Both the position numbers and the translations under genes were made by a program. Positions 12,501-23,674 of a DNA stretch of 64,000 nt are shown in pieces. Source of the DNA: Colius striatus (Eukaryota; Chordata; Aves; Coliiformes; Coliidae); NCBI RefSeq assembly GCF_028858725.1, contig NC_084771.1, forward strand, positions 2,322,915 through 2,386,914, in the 5' to 3' direction. The notes beneath the pieces were generated by a model. That model did not search any database, was not told the DNA's origin, and was given only the letters and a program-made list of their open reading frames with translations. Each line of letters opens with the position of its first letter. The first letter of the stretch is position 1.

Positions 12501-12806
12501 CTCCCATCTTGTGGCCACAATCTCTCCTTGTTTTCCTGGGGCACCTTCCTATTCTCTCCCTCAAGAGCTTGTGACACTGTTTCTGTGTTTCAAGTCAGTC
12601 CAAGACCTTCAAAGTTCCTTTTCACACGCTCTGGGAAAGAGAGCTTCACTTCTCCTCAGTTAATAAGGTCATGGTACAACATGTAAAAGAAGCAGTACTT
12701 CTGATGAAAGACTCACCACCTGTTCATCATCATCATCATCTTCTTGAGTATCATGAAGCAGTTTGGCAAGCAACTGCAGAGAAGGGCCTGAGGAAAGACT
12801 GTCCAT
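9556..12806 (-). CDS. DNAAF6: DNAAF6 (PIH1D3) 5' part, three coding exons, copy 1
   Basis: Dynein axonemal assembly factor 6, a cytoplasmic co-chaperone for preassembly of outer and inner dynein arms in ciliated cells and sperm. Three minus-strand exons fit together in phase: 12806-12717 (start MDSLSSGPSLQLLAKLL, then an acidic Asp run), 11130-11067 (contains NAMTPGTIGPGK) and 9661-9556 (contains AIWNTEEVPEGSEFEDSWD). These match the N-terminal part of human PIH1D3, which has a LSKLLN...DDSD stretch, GAMGPGNIGP and DIWNSEEIPEGAEYDDMWD. All donors and acceptors are GT/AG and phases are 0, 1 and 2. They give 86 codons of a ~200-residue protein. The PIH domain exons are not seen; a CR1 lies where the gene should continue, so the copy is truncated or its 3' exons lie left of the window. 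It sits head-to-head with NUP62, the same neighbour as in human Xq22.3. Confidence 0.82.
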
Positions 12807-12990
12807 ATCAATACCTGCCACTCACCTATGCACCAAAAAACAAGTGACACGTGAAGAAGGAACAAAATGTGTCCTGTACAACTTGGAAAGCACAATTTTC
12901 CTACTGGGTGTTCTACAAAGGATAAAGTTCAGCCAAACTTTTACATGCATGATGTTAAAACATATAGAACAGAACATACTCCACCTTTCC

Positions 12991-13168
12991 TAGAATCACA
13001 GAGTGGTCTCAGCTGGAAGGGATCTTTCAGCCCATGGGGTGCAGCCTCTGTCCCAGCCCCATCACCCACCAGCCCATTGCCCTCAGTGCAACAGCCACCC
13101 AGCTCTGAAACCCCTCCAGGGACGGTGACTCCAGCAGCTCCCTGGGCAGCCCCTTCCAATGCCTCAGC
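12991..13168 (-). mobile_element. CR1 3' tail fragment (copy 1)
   Basis: Starts TAGAATCACAGAGTGG, the complement of the CR1 terminal repeat, followed by a diverged reverse CR1 3' UTR. It lies between the DNAAF6 first coding exon and the CpG island. Copy 2 equivalent at 53734-53911. Confidence 0.75.
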
Positions 13169-13189
13169 TTATAGACTCTTTAGCACTAT

Positions 13190-14050
13190 TGCAATCGCAG
13201 CCCAAGCCTCACAGCGGCCACCGAGCTAACAGCAGGCCCCACCTCCACACGCATCTGTAGCCACCGCAGCCACAGCGAGGGCAGCGGGTCGCCTCGGCCC
13301 AGCGCTGCCCCCGAGGGCCCGGGCAGGCGTTCGCGCACGGGTTGTGTGCCCAGCCGCGGGGGGACGGACACGCCGCAGCTCTCGACCCCGCGGCACGGGC
13401 ACCGTGTGTCGCACGGGCGGGCCCCGCTCCGCGCCGCTCCAGCCGCCGCCAGGCCCCGGCCCAACCGCCGCCGCGTCCGCGTCGCCACGGCAACGGGGAA
13501 CCGCCGCCCCTCGCGCCTCGCCTCGACGTCACCAGCCAATCCGACCGGGCTTCCCGGGAGTGGCGGCTGGAGCGGCCAATGACTGCTGAGGGCGGGGAAA
13601 ACGCGGCCGGTGGTTGGCCGGCGAGGGAGGGGGCGGTGCTTTGCTGGGCCGCGCGCGGGGCGGTTGGGTTTCCGCTTCCGGCTGGGGCTGGGCCTGGCTC
13701 CGGGGCTGGGGCTCCGTCCCGCAGCAGCCATGAGCTTCGGCTTCGGGTCGGGCGCGGCGGGCAGCGGCTTCGGTTTGGGCACACCGAAGACGACCGGCAC
13801 CACGGCCACGACGGGCTTCTCGTTCTCCACGCCCGCCGCCTCGGGGGGCTTCAGCTTCGGCAGCACGGCCCAGACGCCGGCCAGCAGCCAGCCCTTCTCC
13901 TTCAGCAAGCCGGCCGCCGCCACGCAGCCCCCCAGCTTCAGCTTCGGGACGCCGACCACGGCGACTGCGGCTCCCACAACCACCGTGTTCCCTCTGGGGT
14001 GAGGGGCGCGGGGCCGGCGGGCCCCGGGGAGGGGGTGCTGGGCGGCCCTG
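13190..14050. promoter_or_regulatory. CpG-island bidirectional promoter of DNAAF6 and NUP62, copy 1
   Basis: The only strongly CpG-rich stretch near these genes; it begins right after a CR1 tail and covers the NUP62 start codon at 13730. Two CCAAT boxes (13536-13540 and 13576-13580) and a CGACGTCA half-CRE (about 13525) lie 150-200 bp upstream of the ATG. DNAAF6 starts on the opposite strand at 12806, so the island is the natural shared promoter. Relative to copy 2 it has 29 extra bases at about 13393-13421. No TATA box is seen, as usual for such islands. Confidence 0.75.
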
Positions 14051-17000
14051 GGCGCTGGGGAGCACTGGCAGGGGCTGCCCAGATGGGCTGTGGAGGCTCC
14101 TTCTCTGGAGACGTTCCAACCCAGCTGGTTCCTGTGTGCCCTGCTCTAGGTGATGCTGCTCTGGCAGGGGGGTTGCACTGGCTGAGCTCTGCAGGGGCTG
14201 CCCAGATGGGCTGTGGAGGCTCCTTCTCTGGAGACGTTCCAACCCAGCTGGTTCCTGTGTGCCCTGCTCTAGGTGATGCTGCTCTGGCAGGGGGGTTGCA
14301 CTGGCTGAGCTCTGCAGGGGCTGCCCAGATGGGCTGTGGAGGCTCCTTCTCTGGAGACATCCCAACCCAGCTGGTACCTGTGTGCCCTGCTCTAGGTGGT
14401 GCTGCCCTGGCAGGGGGGTTGCACTGGCTGAGCTCTCCAGGGGCTGCCCAGATGGGCTGTGGAAGCTCCTTCTCTGGAGACATCCCAACCCAGCTGGAGG
14501 AGTTCCTGTGTGTCCTGCTCTAGGTGATGCTGCTCTGGCAGGGGGGTTGCACTGGGTGAGCTTTCCAGGGGCTGCCCAGATGGGCTGTGGAGGCTCCTTC
14601 TCTGGAGACATTCCAACCCAGCTGGTTCCTGTGTGCCCTGCTCTAGGTGATGCTGCTCTGGCAGGGGGGTTGCACTGGCTGAGCTCTGCAGGGGCTGCCC
14701 AGATGGGCTGTGGAGGCTCCTTCTCTGGAGACATCCCAACCCAGCTGGTTCCTGTGTGCCCTGCTCTAGGTGGTGCTGCCCTGGCAGGGGGGTTGCACTG
14801 GGTGAGCTTTCCAGGCCCCTCCCAGCCCTTGAGACTCTGTGTTTCTGTGGGCGATGCCCCTGGGAAGTGCAAGTAATTATTGCAAGTAATTCTCAGGCAG
14901 CAAACCCCTTGCTCTTGTGCCCCAATTGACTGGAGCACTCTGGGAAGCATCTTTAGTGCAATGTGTTTGTGTCAGTGCTGCCTTTTTTCAGATGGGCGTT
15001 GAGAATGAGCTGTTTCACATTTTGGTCTGTAATTGGGGTATGGATGCTTGCATGAAGAAATGATACAGCTTTGTGTCTCAGCATGAAACATCTTGTCCTT
15101 TGATCCAAATGTGGAGCACTCAGAATGTTTCTTCAGCCAAGTAGGACCATTTTGCCCTTGGGAGGGACTGTAAGCTTGGAAGTGATTCTTCCAACCTGCT
15201 GTTGTTGAAGCTTGCCAGATGGGAGCAGTGGGAAGGGAGCTGCAGTGGGGACTGGCACTAAGAGTTAGTTGAAAAATATAGTCTTATATAGAAGAAGTGC
15301 AAAAGGGGATGTGAGAGCTGAGAGAGTAAGCAACTTCACTTACACTGCTATAAATGTCTTCTGGTGCCTGGCTGGGTGAAGGTAATTGAAGAGGGAGTTA
15401 GTATAAAGAGACTGAAGAGGACTTCAGATGACAAGGGTTGTGGTGTAGACATTGCCAAACTTGCAACACACCCCTGACTGAGTGCATGGCCTTTGGAAGG
15501 GTGATTTCTGCTGGCAGCAAACTGTTAGAAAGCCTTGAAATTGAGTAGATATTCATCTCCAACAGATTGGCTTCTTTTCTTCTCTAGGATGAATGCACCA
15601 AAGTTAAGCTTTGGAGGCAGTGCTACAACACAAGCTACTGGAATCGCAGGGGGCTTTGCATTTGGTAGGTCTGCACCAACCAGCGTGGCCTCGAGTCAAG
15701 CAGCAGCCCCTACTGGCTTTGTGTTTGGATCTGCTGGCACCACCAGCAGCAGCAGCAGCAGCACCACCACAGCTCAGTCTGGGACAACTGGAGGATTTAC
15801 TTTTTCCAGTGGTAGCACAACTCAGGCTGGCACAAGCACCTTCAACATCGGCACCGCAGCTCCCCAAGCACCATCCACCGGGCTGACCTTTGGGACAGCA
15901 ACTGCTGCCACCACTGCTGCCACCTTGGGAACTGCAACCCAGTCAGCAGCCCCCTTCAGTCTTGGGGGACAGACCACAGGTGAGTGCCAGGGCTTCAGAT
16001 GGCTGCTGTAGTCAGGAAGCCTGTCAGCACAGAGGATAGCTGGGGATGGTGTGGAGATCCACAGAGTCTCAAGGGCTGGAAGGGGCCTGGAGAGCTCACC
16101 CAGTGCAACCCCCCTGCCAGGGCAGCACCACCTAGAGCAGGGCACACAGGAACTCATCCAGCTGGGTTGGAATGTCTCCAGAGAAGGAGCCTCCACAGCC
16201 CATCTGGGCAGCCCCTGCCAGTGCTCCCTCACCTCAACAGGGAACAACTTTGTCCTTGTGTCTCTTTGGAACCTCAGTTTGTTGCCCCTTGTCCTGCCAC
16301 TGGCCATCCCTGAGCACAGCCTGGCTCCAGCCTCCTCACACCCACCCTTGATGCATTTGTAACCATGAATTAGATTCTTCAGCCTCCAGCTGCTGCTGGT
16401 GACAAATGAAGCTGCAATTGATGGGTTTTCTGAGATGCTTGCCTGGGGTCACCTGTGATGAATGACAACTGCTGGTGAGCCTTTGGGTTTAGAGAGTGAG
16501 GCTGAAATAGTTCTGCCAATGTGTGTAGAAAGTGCTTGTTGCATTTGAAGCCCTTCTAAAGTGTTTTGGATGGGTTTGCTGATGCAGAGGGAAGGGGCTG
16601 GCAGTGATGGGGAGGAGGTGCTGCAGGATGAGCCTGGCCCACAATGCCAAAGGTCACCTCCCTGATGGCAGGAACCTGCCCCCTCCTGCAGAGCTTTTGG
16701 TCTACTTGTTGGTGACAGTGCCTGCCTTGGAGGGAAGGTCAGCAGCTCTGGGGCAGGGTGATGCTTGTCTGTGTCAGCATTATTCTTGGAAATCTTTTTT
16801 ACACAATGCCTGTGTTAGCTCCAGTTCATTTCTGGGACAGTACAAGAGTACTTACCACACCAGCTCCAGAGGGAACTGCTGCAGAGAGGCCGATGCAGGG
16901 CCACCCAGATGCTCAGGGGACTGGAGCATCTTCCTTGTGAGGAAAGGCTGCGGGCCCTGGGGCTGTTCAGGCTGGAGAAGAGGAGACTGAGGGGGCAACT

Positions 17001-20000
17001 CATTCATAGTTCCAAATCTCTCACTGGTGGGTGTCAGGAGCTTGGGGCAGCACTTTCCTTCTGTTGTATCCAGTGCCAGGACAAAGGGTGATGGGATGAA
17101 GCTGCAACACAAACAGTTCCATTGAAACATAAGGAGAAAGTGTTTCAGTGCTGAGGTGAGGGAGCCCTGGCCCAGGCTGCCCAGGGAGGGTGTGGAGGCT
17201 CCTGCTCTGGAGCTCTTCAAGACCCTCCTGGCCATGTTCCTGTGTGAGCTGATGTAGGTGGGAGCTGCTTTGGCAGGGGCTTGGGCTGGATGAGCTCTAA
17301 AGGTCCCTTCCAACCCCCACCATGCCGTGAGTCTATGACTGAATAACATTGTTTTTCTTATACTCCTACCCCTTCTACCTTGACTGTTGTGATCAGCAGA
17401 ACCCACAGTGTCTCTGTAGTAAAACAACTGTAATTTCCATTTCCTTCTGCTTGTTGCAGGTCTAAGCTTTGGATCATTGACTTCAACAGCAGCCACTAGT
17501 GCACCCACAGCAACGCTGACTGCCAGTACCAGCCAGGGACCTACTCTGGCCTTTGGAAGCAAACCTGGAGGTAGGAAATTGTTTCAGGAAATAATTACTT
17601 GAGACTTGGTGAATCTGCTGTCCTTCTGGGAATAGTTTTCTAAGCTGGAGTCTGGTAATGAGCTAGAAGTGCTTGTGAATTTGCAAGAGCATCAGTGATC
17701 TGTGGCAGTTCATGCAGCCATTCACCTGAGCATCCCATGCTTTTGATTGTGTTCCCTGTGCCTTGTTCTCTTCTGTAATTCTTGCTTGAGTGCAGTGGGA
17801 AGGAGCCAGGGGTTTAAGGGGTACATTGTAATAAAGATAAGCCTGAAGTAGAAAACGAGGAGGAGTAGTTTGAAGCCCTTCCATCCTCAAAAGCCTGGTG
17901 GAAATGGGCAGATGTGTGTCCCCTCCTCAGCACGCCTCTTCTGAAATGGGTGAGAGCTTGCTGTGGTCTGATTGTACAAGGTAGATGCTTTTTCTGTTTG
18001 CAGTAAGATCCACAGCTGCCACAACTGCAGCCACCACCACAACCTCCATTCTTGGCACAACAGGGCCTACCCTGTTTTCATCTATAGTGAGTTCTTCAGC
18101 ACCGACGTCGTCTACCGCCACAGGCCTCTCACGTAAGTCACAACATGCAGGTTTCATCTGTTAGGGGAATAAATGAGCAGCATGGTTGGTGGCAGCTGGT
18201 AGTGGTGGAGCTGTAGATGCTGGGGTAATAGAGAATTCAGAAGACCAGCTCTTCTCACTGTTTGCCACCTCCCCTCTTTGCAAACTGTCTTCAAAGGTGA
18301 GGCGTGAGAGTTTTGTTTAAGCTCAAGCACACTTTAGATTCAGAGTGGGCAAGCAACACAGGGCACTTTTAACTGTTTTGGTGTTTCTCTGGGTAGTACC
18401 ACCACAAATTAGCTTTCTAGTGGTGTTTTAGCTACTGTCTTGTTTTAGCTACTTGTCCTTGAGTCTGGTTATGTCAGTCCTTGACTCTTGCATTAAGTGT
18501 TTGCACGTCTTTACGGTGGCCTGGGATGGTAGAGATGCAGGGTGCCAAAAACAAATATTCCCACTACTATGTGCTTGCAAGTTCCCCTGCTAATAACTGG
18601 CAAGTTTCCTCTTGCAAAATGAGTTTCATGGCAGCAAGTAGTGTCAGTTTTCTGATAGCTTTAAAGGCAGTAGCCCAGGTTTGAAGACAGTCCTAACAGC
18701 TCCCTTTCTGAGTCTTCGGTGAGGTATTAACACTTCAGTTTCTTTTGATTATGGAAACTAGCTACAGCCAGTGTTGCTCTTTACCAGGGTTAATGCTACT
18801 GTTCCATACATCATGCTGTCCTACCCCTACCTCTAAGAATTTAGGCAGCTGCTCCTAAGGCCCTTCACAAGTTTTATGTTAAAGCCATGCTGATTATGTT
18901 TAGCTGATGAGCTGCTGCAATTTGTAGATGCCACGTGCAGCAGTTTAATAACTTCTGTTTTGCCTAGCACTGCAGCACTTGCATTGCTACTCTAATTCCA
19001 AAACTGACCTTAATCTTAGTGTTTAAGAATGCTTTTAAGCAAGTGGGTGTTCTCTGTTTATCAGGGTATCTGAAATTTGTTGTTAGATGCTAATAGGGGG
19101 GTTGTTCCCAGGCAGCTGAGATGTGACCAGGGTGTTTCCTGTAGTATGTGCAATGGTATTGCTTTAGCTGTAGGCTTGTGCAGAGATTGCCTTTGCTGCC
19201 TGACAGTGTCCAGCACCCTTGGCTTCTCTTAGCATTTGATAGCAGTTAAATGTTAGATAATTCCAAACAGGTAAAGAGAAGCAATAGTAGCTTGGCACCA
19301 GGGTTGATAAAGTTGCCTGGAAGAATAACAATGATCCTCCTTAACACAAATACAGAGCAGACAGAGATGGGTGAGCAGGCAAGGGTAGAGCTTTTCAATG
19401 GGATGCTGTGTTTAATGGGTTATGCAAACTCTTAATATTGTCTTCTGTTTCCAGTTACTGCCCCTTCCACTGGGACAGCCAGTCTTGGATCACTTGGCTT
19501 TGGACTGAAGGTTCCTGGAACAACAGCTGGTACAACAAGCACTGCCACTAGTAAGAACTAGATGCTGCAAGTAGCTGAAGAGAAGGGAGCTCCACTAATG
19601 GGGCCACACTAATGTAGCAGTGCAGCAGTTCTAATTTCCAATGCTCTCCACATCTTTCCCTGATCCTCTTTTCCCATCTCCCCAAAGGCACAGTTACCTA
19701 TGACTTCTGAGAGCCTGGCCACACACAGCAAAGGGACTGGGTTGAAGGAAGGCCCCTGGGCTTTGATGTTTAATCTGGATCAAGTCAACTAAATAGATTG
19801 ACTGCCCCTGTTCTGGCCTGCCTGTGTAGTACAGAATTGCCCTGATGGATGAGGGAGAGGTGTCCAGATGGGGGAAGGGAGAGGGACTTTTAGGGAGAGA
19901 GGTTTTATGATTCAGTTACACCCCATTCATCTGTTTCTTCCATATGATGAGTTCTGAAGTGTTGGGTTTTATTAACTCTCCTTCAAAAGCAAACAAAGCA

Positions 20001-23000
20001 GAGATGAGTGCTGTTTGTGTCAGCCCTCGTGTGAAAACCTGCAGTGGCATCTGCTGCTGAACAATGGTTGGGTTTGGGACTGCACATCCTTTCCTGCATG
20101 GGGTTACCAGTCAGTTTTCAGCATGATGACATGGCTGCTCAGCTCTCAAGGTCTTTCTCAAGCTTGTTTCTGATGTGAGTGTGAAGAGTTCGAGCTCGGT
20201 GCCTAAAAGTGCTGTGTGAGTGGCTGACAGTAGCGTCTGATGGCTGCTCTTAGTTTTGTGAAAACCTGGAGATCCCATCTCTTGCCAAGATGCAGGAGAG
20301 GAACTGGGTTTGCTGGTAGTTGTTAGGTCTAATAGTAAAACATGAGACTGAGAGGGATGTGTGGGCAAATGTCCAGGGCTGCCAGTTCCTCACTTTACTG
20401 GAACTACTAGTTGGGTATGTACAGTGCACTGCCTTTGTGTCTAGGTGCCCTTCATTCCCTTCCTGGCAGATACGGGATTTGCTTTCTGTGTAAGGGACCT
20501 ATTTGAGTTCATATTGCCCAGTGTTTGGAAGTGTGTGCTGGCCTGTTCTCCATGTGTTAGATAGCAGATGTGTCCTGTTGCTTGACTTGCATCTCTTCTT
20601 TCAGGCACTACTACTGCTTCTGGCTTTGCTTTGAATCTTAAGCCATTAACTACAACTGGTGCCATTGGAGCTGTGACTTCTGCAGCTGCCATCACCACCA
20701 CCACAGCCAGTAGGTGAGTGTGTTCCAGCCAGCCCCTGCCTCTTTGGAGGAGAAGCTGTTATTAGTGATGGGATCCTGGGGGGGAAGGAGGGATCTTATC
20801 ACCTTTATAGTTTGGGGTTTGATCTTTTTGCCTTTGTGGCACTTCCTCCCAGTGCCCCTCCAGTGATGACTTATGCCCAGCTGGAGAGTTTGATAAACAA
20901 GTGGAGCCTGGAACTGGAAGACCAAGAGAAACACTTCCTTCACCAAGCCACACAAGTGAACGCCTGGGATCGGACGCTGATAGAGAATGGAGAGAAGGTC
21001 AGGCAATGTCCAGAGGAACCTGATTTTGCTTGCTTACATCCTTAAAGGCCTTCAGGGTTAGAGATGCAACATCTAGTGGGACTTTCCCATCTGTATTTTA
21101 CAAGCAGAATTGGATCTGTGTGCTTTTAAAAGACTCCCTTGTGTGTCTGTACTGGACTACAGGCACTGAAGCTTGGAAGTCTGTTCTGTGAGCTTACACC
21201 ATGCTAACAACTTCCCTTAGGGTGGAGCTTTCAAAGCCAAACTTCCGCTGTTCCATTTCTGGTCTGGAAGTCTTTATGGAACCATTTCTTGTGTCTGGTA
21301 GATGTTGGTATGGTGCTGGCTTCCTGTTCCACTGCTCTCACGAGTTCACTTTGGAGTTTTCACAATGTAATTAAGTGTCTTGTGTTTCCAGATTACTTCA
21401 TTACACAGAGAAGTAGAGAAAGTGAAACTTGATCAGAAGAGGTATGAAACTATGAACACTTGATGGTATTGTTTGCTTTTTGCATGCTCCTGTGTTTGTG
21501 GTGTGGCAGATGTAGAGCTCACAGAACTTTTGAGTTGATTAGTTAATGTTTTTCCTTTTCAGACTGGATCAGGAGCTAGACTTCATTCTATCACAGCAGA
21601 AAGAGCTTGAAGACTTGTTGACCCCTCTGGAGGAGTCTGTGAAGGAACAGAGTGGGACCATCTACTTGCAGCATGCGGATGAAGAACGGGAGAGGACGTA
21701 AGGCAGGAAGCTCCTTGGAGCGTGTGATGAGCAGGCTGATGTGGTGGGGATCAGTCAGCAAGAAGCAGTGTTGGGATACATAGAATCATAGAATAGTAGG
21801 GTTGGAAGGGACCTTTAGAGATGATCCAGTCCAACCCCCCTGCAGAAGCAGGTCAACCTAGATCAGGTCACAGGAACATGTCCAGACGGGTCTTGAAGAC
21901 CTCCAAGGAAGGAGCCTCCACAACCAGGCTCTGGGCAGCCTGTTCCACTGCTCTGTGCAGTATTGATCCATCAGTGGCCTTTGTCAAATATGTAATCCTG
22001 TTTTATGCATGGCAACTTAGATTTTATGCATTAGAAACAGGGGAGTGGTGACTGGAAACCCTCGAGTGGGCATGAAGAGCTCTTTAGATGTTGGGTCTAA
22101 CTGACTGTCTGGGAAATGGTCTCAGAAAACTGGTGATTATTTAGCTGGTGTGACTGGGAGTGGGTTTGCTGAAGTACAATATTCTGCCCTTTGTTCCCAC
22201 ATGTTGTGCAGCTTTAAACTGGCGGAAAATATCGATGCTCAGTTGAAGCGGATGGCACAAGACCTGAAGGACATCACTGAGCACCTGAACACATCCCGAG
22301 GCCCAGCAGACACCAGCGACCCGGTAAACACCACCTTTCCTTGTTTGTTGGTTGGAGACAGAGGATATTGAAACAGTTCTAACTCTTCCATTTGTCTGAA
22401 TGGAATGCATGGTGAATGCTGCTTGTAGCTTTAACCTTGGAGGAGTAGTTTGTCCCTGAGTTGGATCTCTTCTGGGTAAAACTACTCTGACACAATCCAG
22501 GCTGACTCACCTACTTGCTCTGCACTCCTCTTAAGAGTTTTCAAGGTCTTTCATTCTGGTGTGAACTCTGGTTATTTGCTTGTCTAATTTTACCCTGGAT
22601 TACAACTTGTTTTAGAGGCCTGTCTCAATGTTGATGTGGTTACCTCCTCCACTGCCTGCATCTTTCTGGGGCAAACCTAAATCTTGTTCAGGGTGCCATC
22701 TGTAGCAGCTGATCCTTTTTCCTCACACTGCTTTTGTATCCTCATGAAAACAAGATCTGAATTACCAGCTCTTTCTGATATGTATTAAATGGATCTCAAT
22801 ATTCCTTGAGGGTTTACTGAGAAGCTCTTTTTCAGACACAATTTCCCTTCAGTGTTGCAGACTTGATTCTGGTTTTTTCCCCATTCCTTTTTGCTTTTGC
22901 CACCTCAAGCCCAAGATGATTAATGTGGTGATGGTTCCTATGTCTGAATTGGAATTAGCCTAAAGCCACAGGTGTGTGCTCTAAGCCAGTCTGTTTTCTT

Positions 23001-23260
23001 GATGGTAAAGAGAAGCAAAGCAACACAGTTGCTGCACACTTCCCTGGGAAGGTGGCTGCTCAGTGAGTGGAGCTGTACATATGAGAGATCTGATTGCATC
23101 ACATTCCAAAGGCAGGGACAGGCAGGCTGGCTTTTACTGCTTTTAGATTTTATGTAGTGTAACAAAGGACTTGTACCTTCTCTTTCTCTTCAGCTTCAGC
23201 AGATCTGTAAAATCTTGAATGCTCACATGGATTCACTGCAGTGGATTGACCAGAACTCAG
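13730..23260 (+). CDS. NUP62: Nucleoporin p62 (NUP62/NUP62CL locus), copy 1, last exon missing
   Basis: Central-channel FG nucleoporin. The FG half forms the permeability barrier and the C-terminal coiled coil assembles with NUP54 and NUP58. Exons: 13730-13998, 15588-15979, 17460-17570, 18004-18132, 19455-19550, 20605-20713, 20853-20997, 21392-21441, 21563-21697, 22212-22323, 23194-23260. Phases join without a break for 538 codons. Residues 1-~330 are Thr/Ser/Ala-rich with FG motifs (FGFG at the start, then FSFG, FAFG, LTFG, LSFG, LGFG). From ~370 the sequence is nearly identical to human p62, including MTYAQLESLINKWSLELEDQ and LDQELDFILSQQKELEDLL. The exon-7 donor is the weak GTCAGG. The final exon (about 31 residues, ALLQRKVEE... 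to ...ITFD in human) is not found before the CR1 and MROH segment starts. Human NUP62 has a single coding exon, while NUP62CL is split, so this is probably the ancestral split gene. Confidence 0.9.
14071..14812 (+). repeat. Six tandem CR1 3'-tail units in NUP62 intron 1 (copy 1)
   Basis: Units start at 14071, 14194, 14317, 14440, 14568 and 14691: a 123-bp period with one 128-bp unit that has five extra bases. Each is the CR1 3' UTR block running from GGGGCTGCCCAGATGGGC to GGTTGCACTGGCTGAGC. Units differ from each other by only a few bases, so the array expanded recently by tandem duplication and not by repeated insertion. Copy 2 has two units. Large open frames across this block (for example ~470 codons on the minus strand) are repeat artefacts. 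Confidence 0.92.
16058..16372 (-). mobile_element. CR1 3' fragment in NUP62 intron 2 (copy 1)
   Basis: Reverse-strand CR1 3' UTR, recognised by AGTCTCAAGGGCTGGAAGG followed by the complement of the tail block and the CAACAGGGAACAACTTTG stretch. Equivalent in copy 2 at 56283-56597. Confidence 0.85.
16866..17333 (+). mobile_element. CR1 3' fragment in NUP62 intron 2, plus strand (copy 1)
   Basis: Forward CR1 from the GGAACTGCTGCAGAGAGGCC stretch to the tail AAAGGTCCCTTCCAACCCCC and a short end (GAGTCTATGAC). It ends about 127 bp before exon 3. Copy 2 equivalent at 57091-57548. Confidence 0.88.
21780..21965 (-). mobile_element. CR1 3' tail fragment in NUP62 intron 9 (copy 1)
   Basis: Begins TAGAATCATAGAATAG, the complement of the CR1 terminal octamer repeats, then GGGTTGGAAGGGACC and the complement of the tail. 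Copy 2 equivalent at 62105-62291. Confidence 0.88.
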
Positions 23261-23674
23261 GTGAGTGTCATCCTGCAGCTCTTGGGGAATGTAAATAGAA
23301 GGTAGCATGTGTTTGAAGTGGGTTTGGAATGTGAAGGAGTTTCTGAAGATCCCTGAGGAGTCTTCTCCTCACCTCCAATGACACTGTCCTTTCTGTGCTC
23401 AAAATCTCTTGATGTGCATTAAAGGCCTTTGCTGAGAAGTAATTCCTGGCAACTGCTACTGTTTCACAAAAAGCACTGCTTGCAGTGCCTCAGTGCAGAG
23501 CAGAGGACTGAAAAACCCTGTGCTGTGTTTTCTCAAGCTAAGGGTGAATATTTCAGCTTCTAAAATGTTTGTGAGTAGGAAAATTGGTGAGGGATGTGTG
23601 TGTGTGTGGTGAGTGTTCTCTGCTTCCCCCTCCTTCAGCAAGCCCCCTCCAGGCCAGCCTGAGCAGCAGGCATT

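Larger units (their letters stand above)
6176..23674. repeat. Segmental duplication copy 1 (DNAAF6-NUP62 segment)
   Basis: Matches 46917-64000 in direct orientation. The left edge is abrupt at ~6174, inside CR1. The match still holds at 23674, where copy 2 reaches the window end. Confidence 0.95.

Noticed and set aside
13342-14523. 393-codon plus-strand open frame across the CpG island
   Set aside because: Different frame from the NUP62 exon and continues into the CR1-tail array; GC-rich shadow.
13529-14950. 473-codon open frame on the minus strand over the NUP62 first exon and intron 1
   Set aside because: Runs through a CpG island and six tandem CR1-tail units; its protein is a repeat of the CR1 tail and is antisense to real NUP62 coding.
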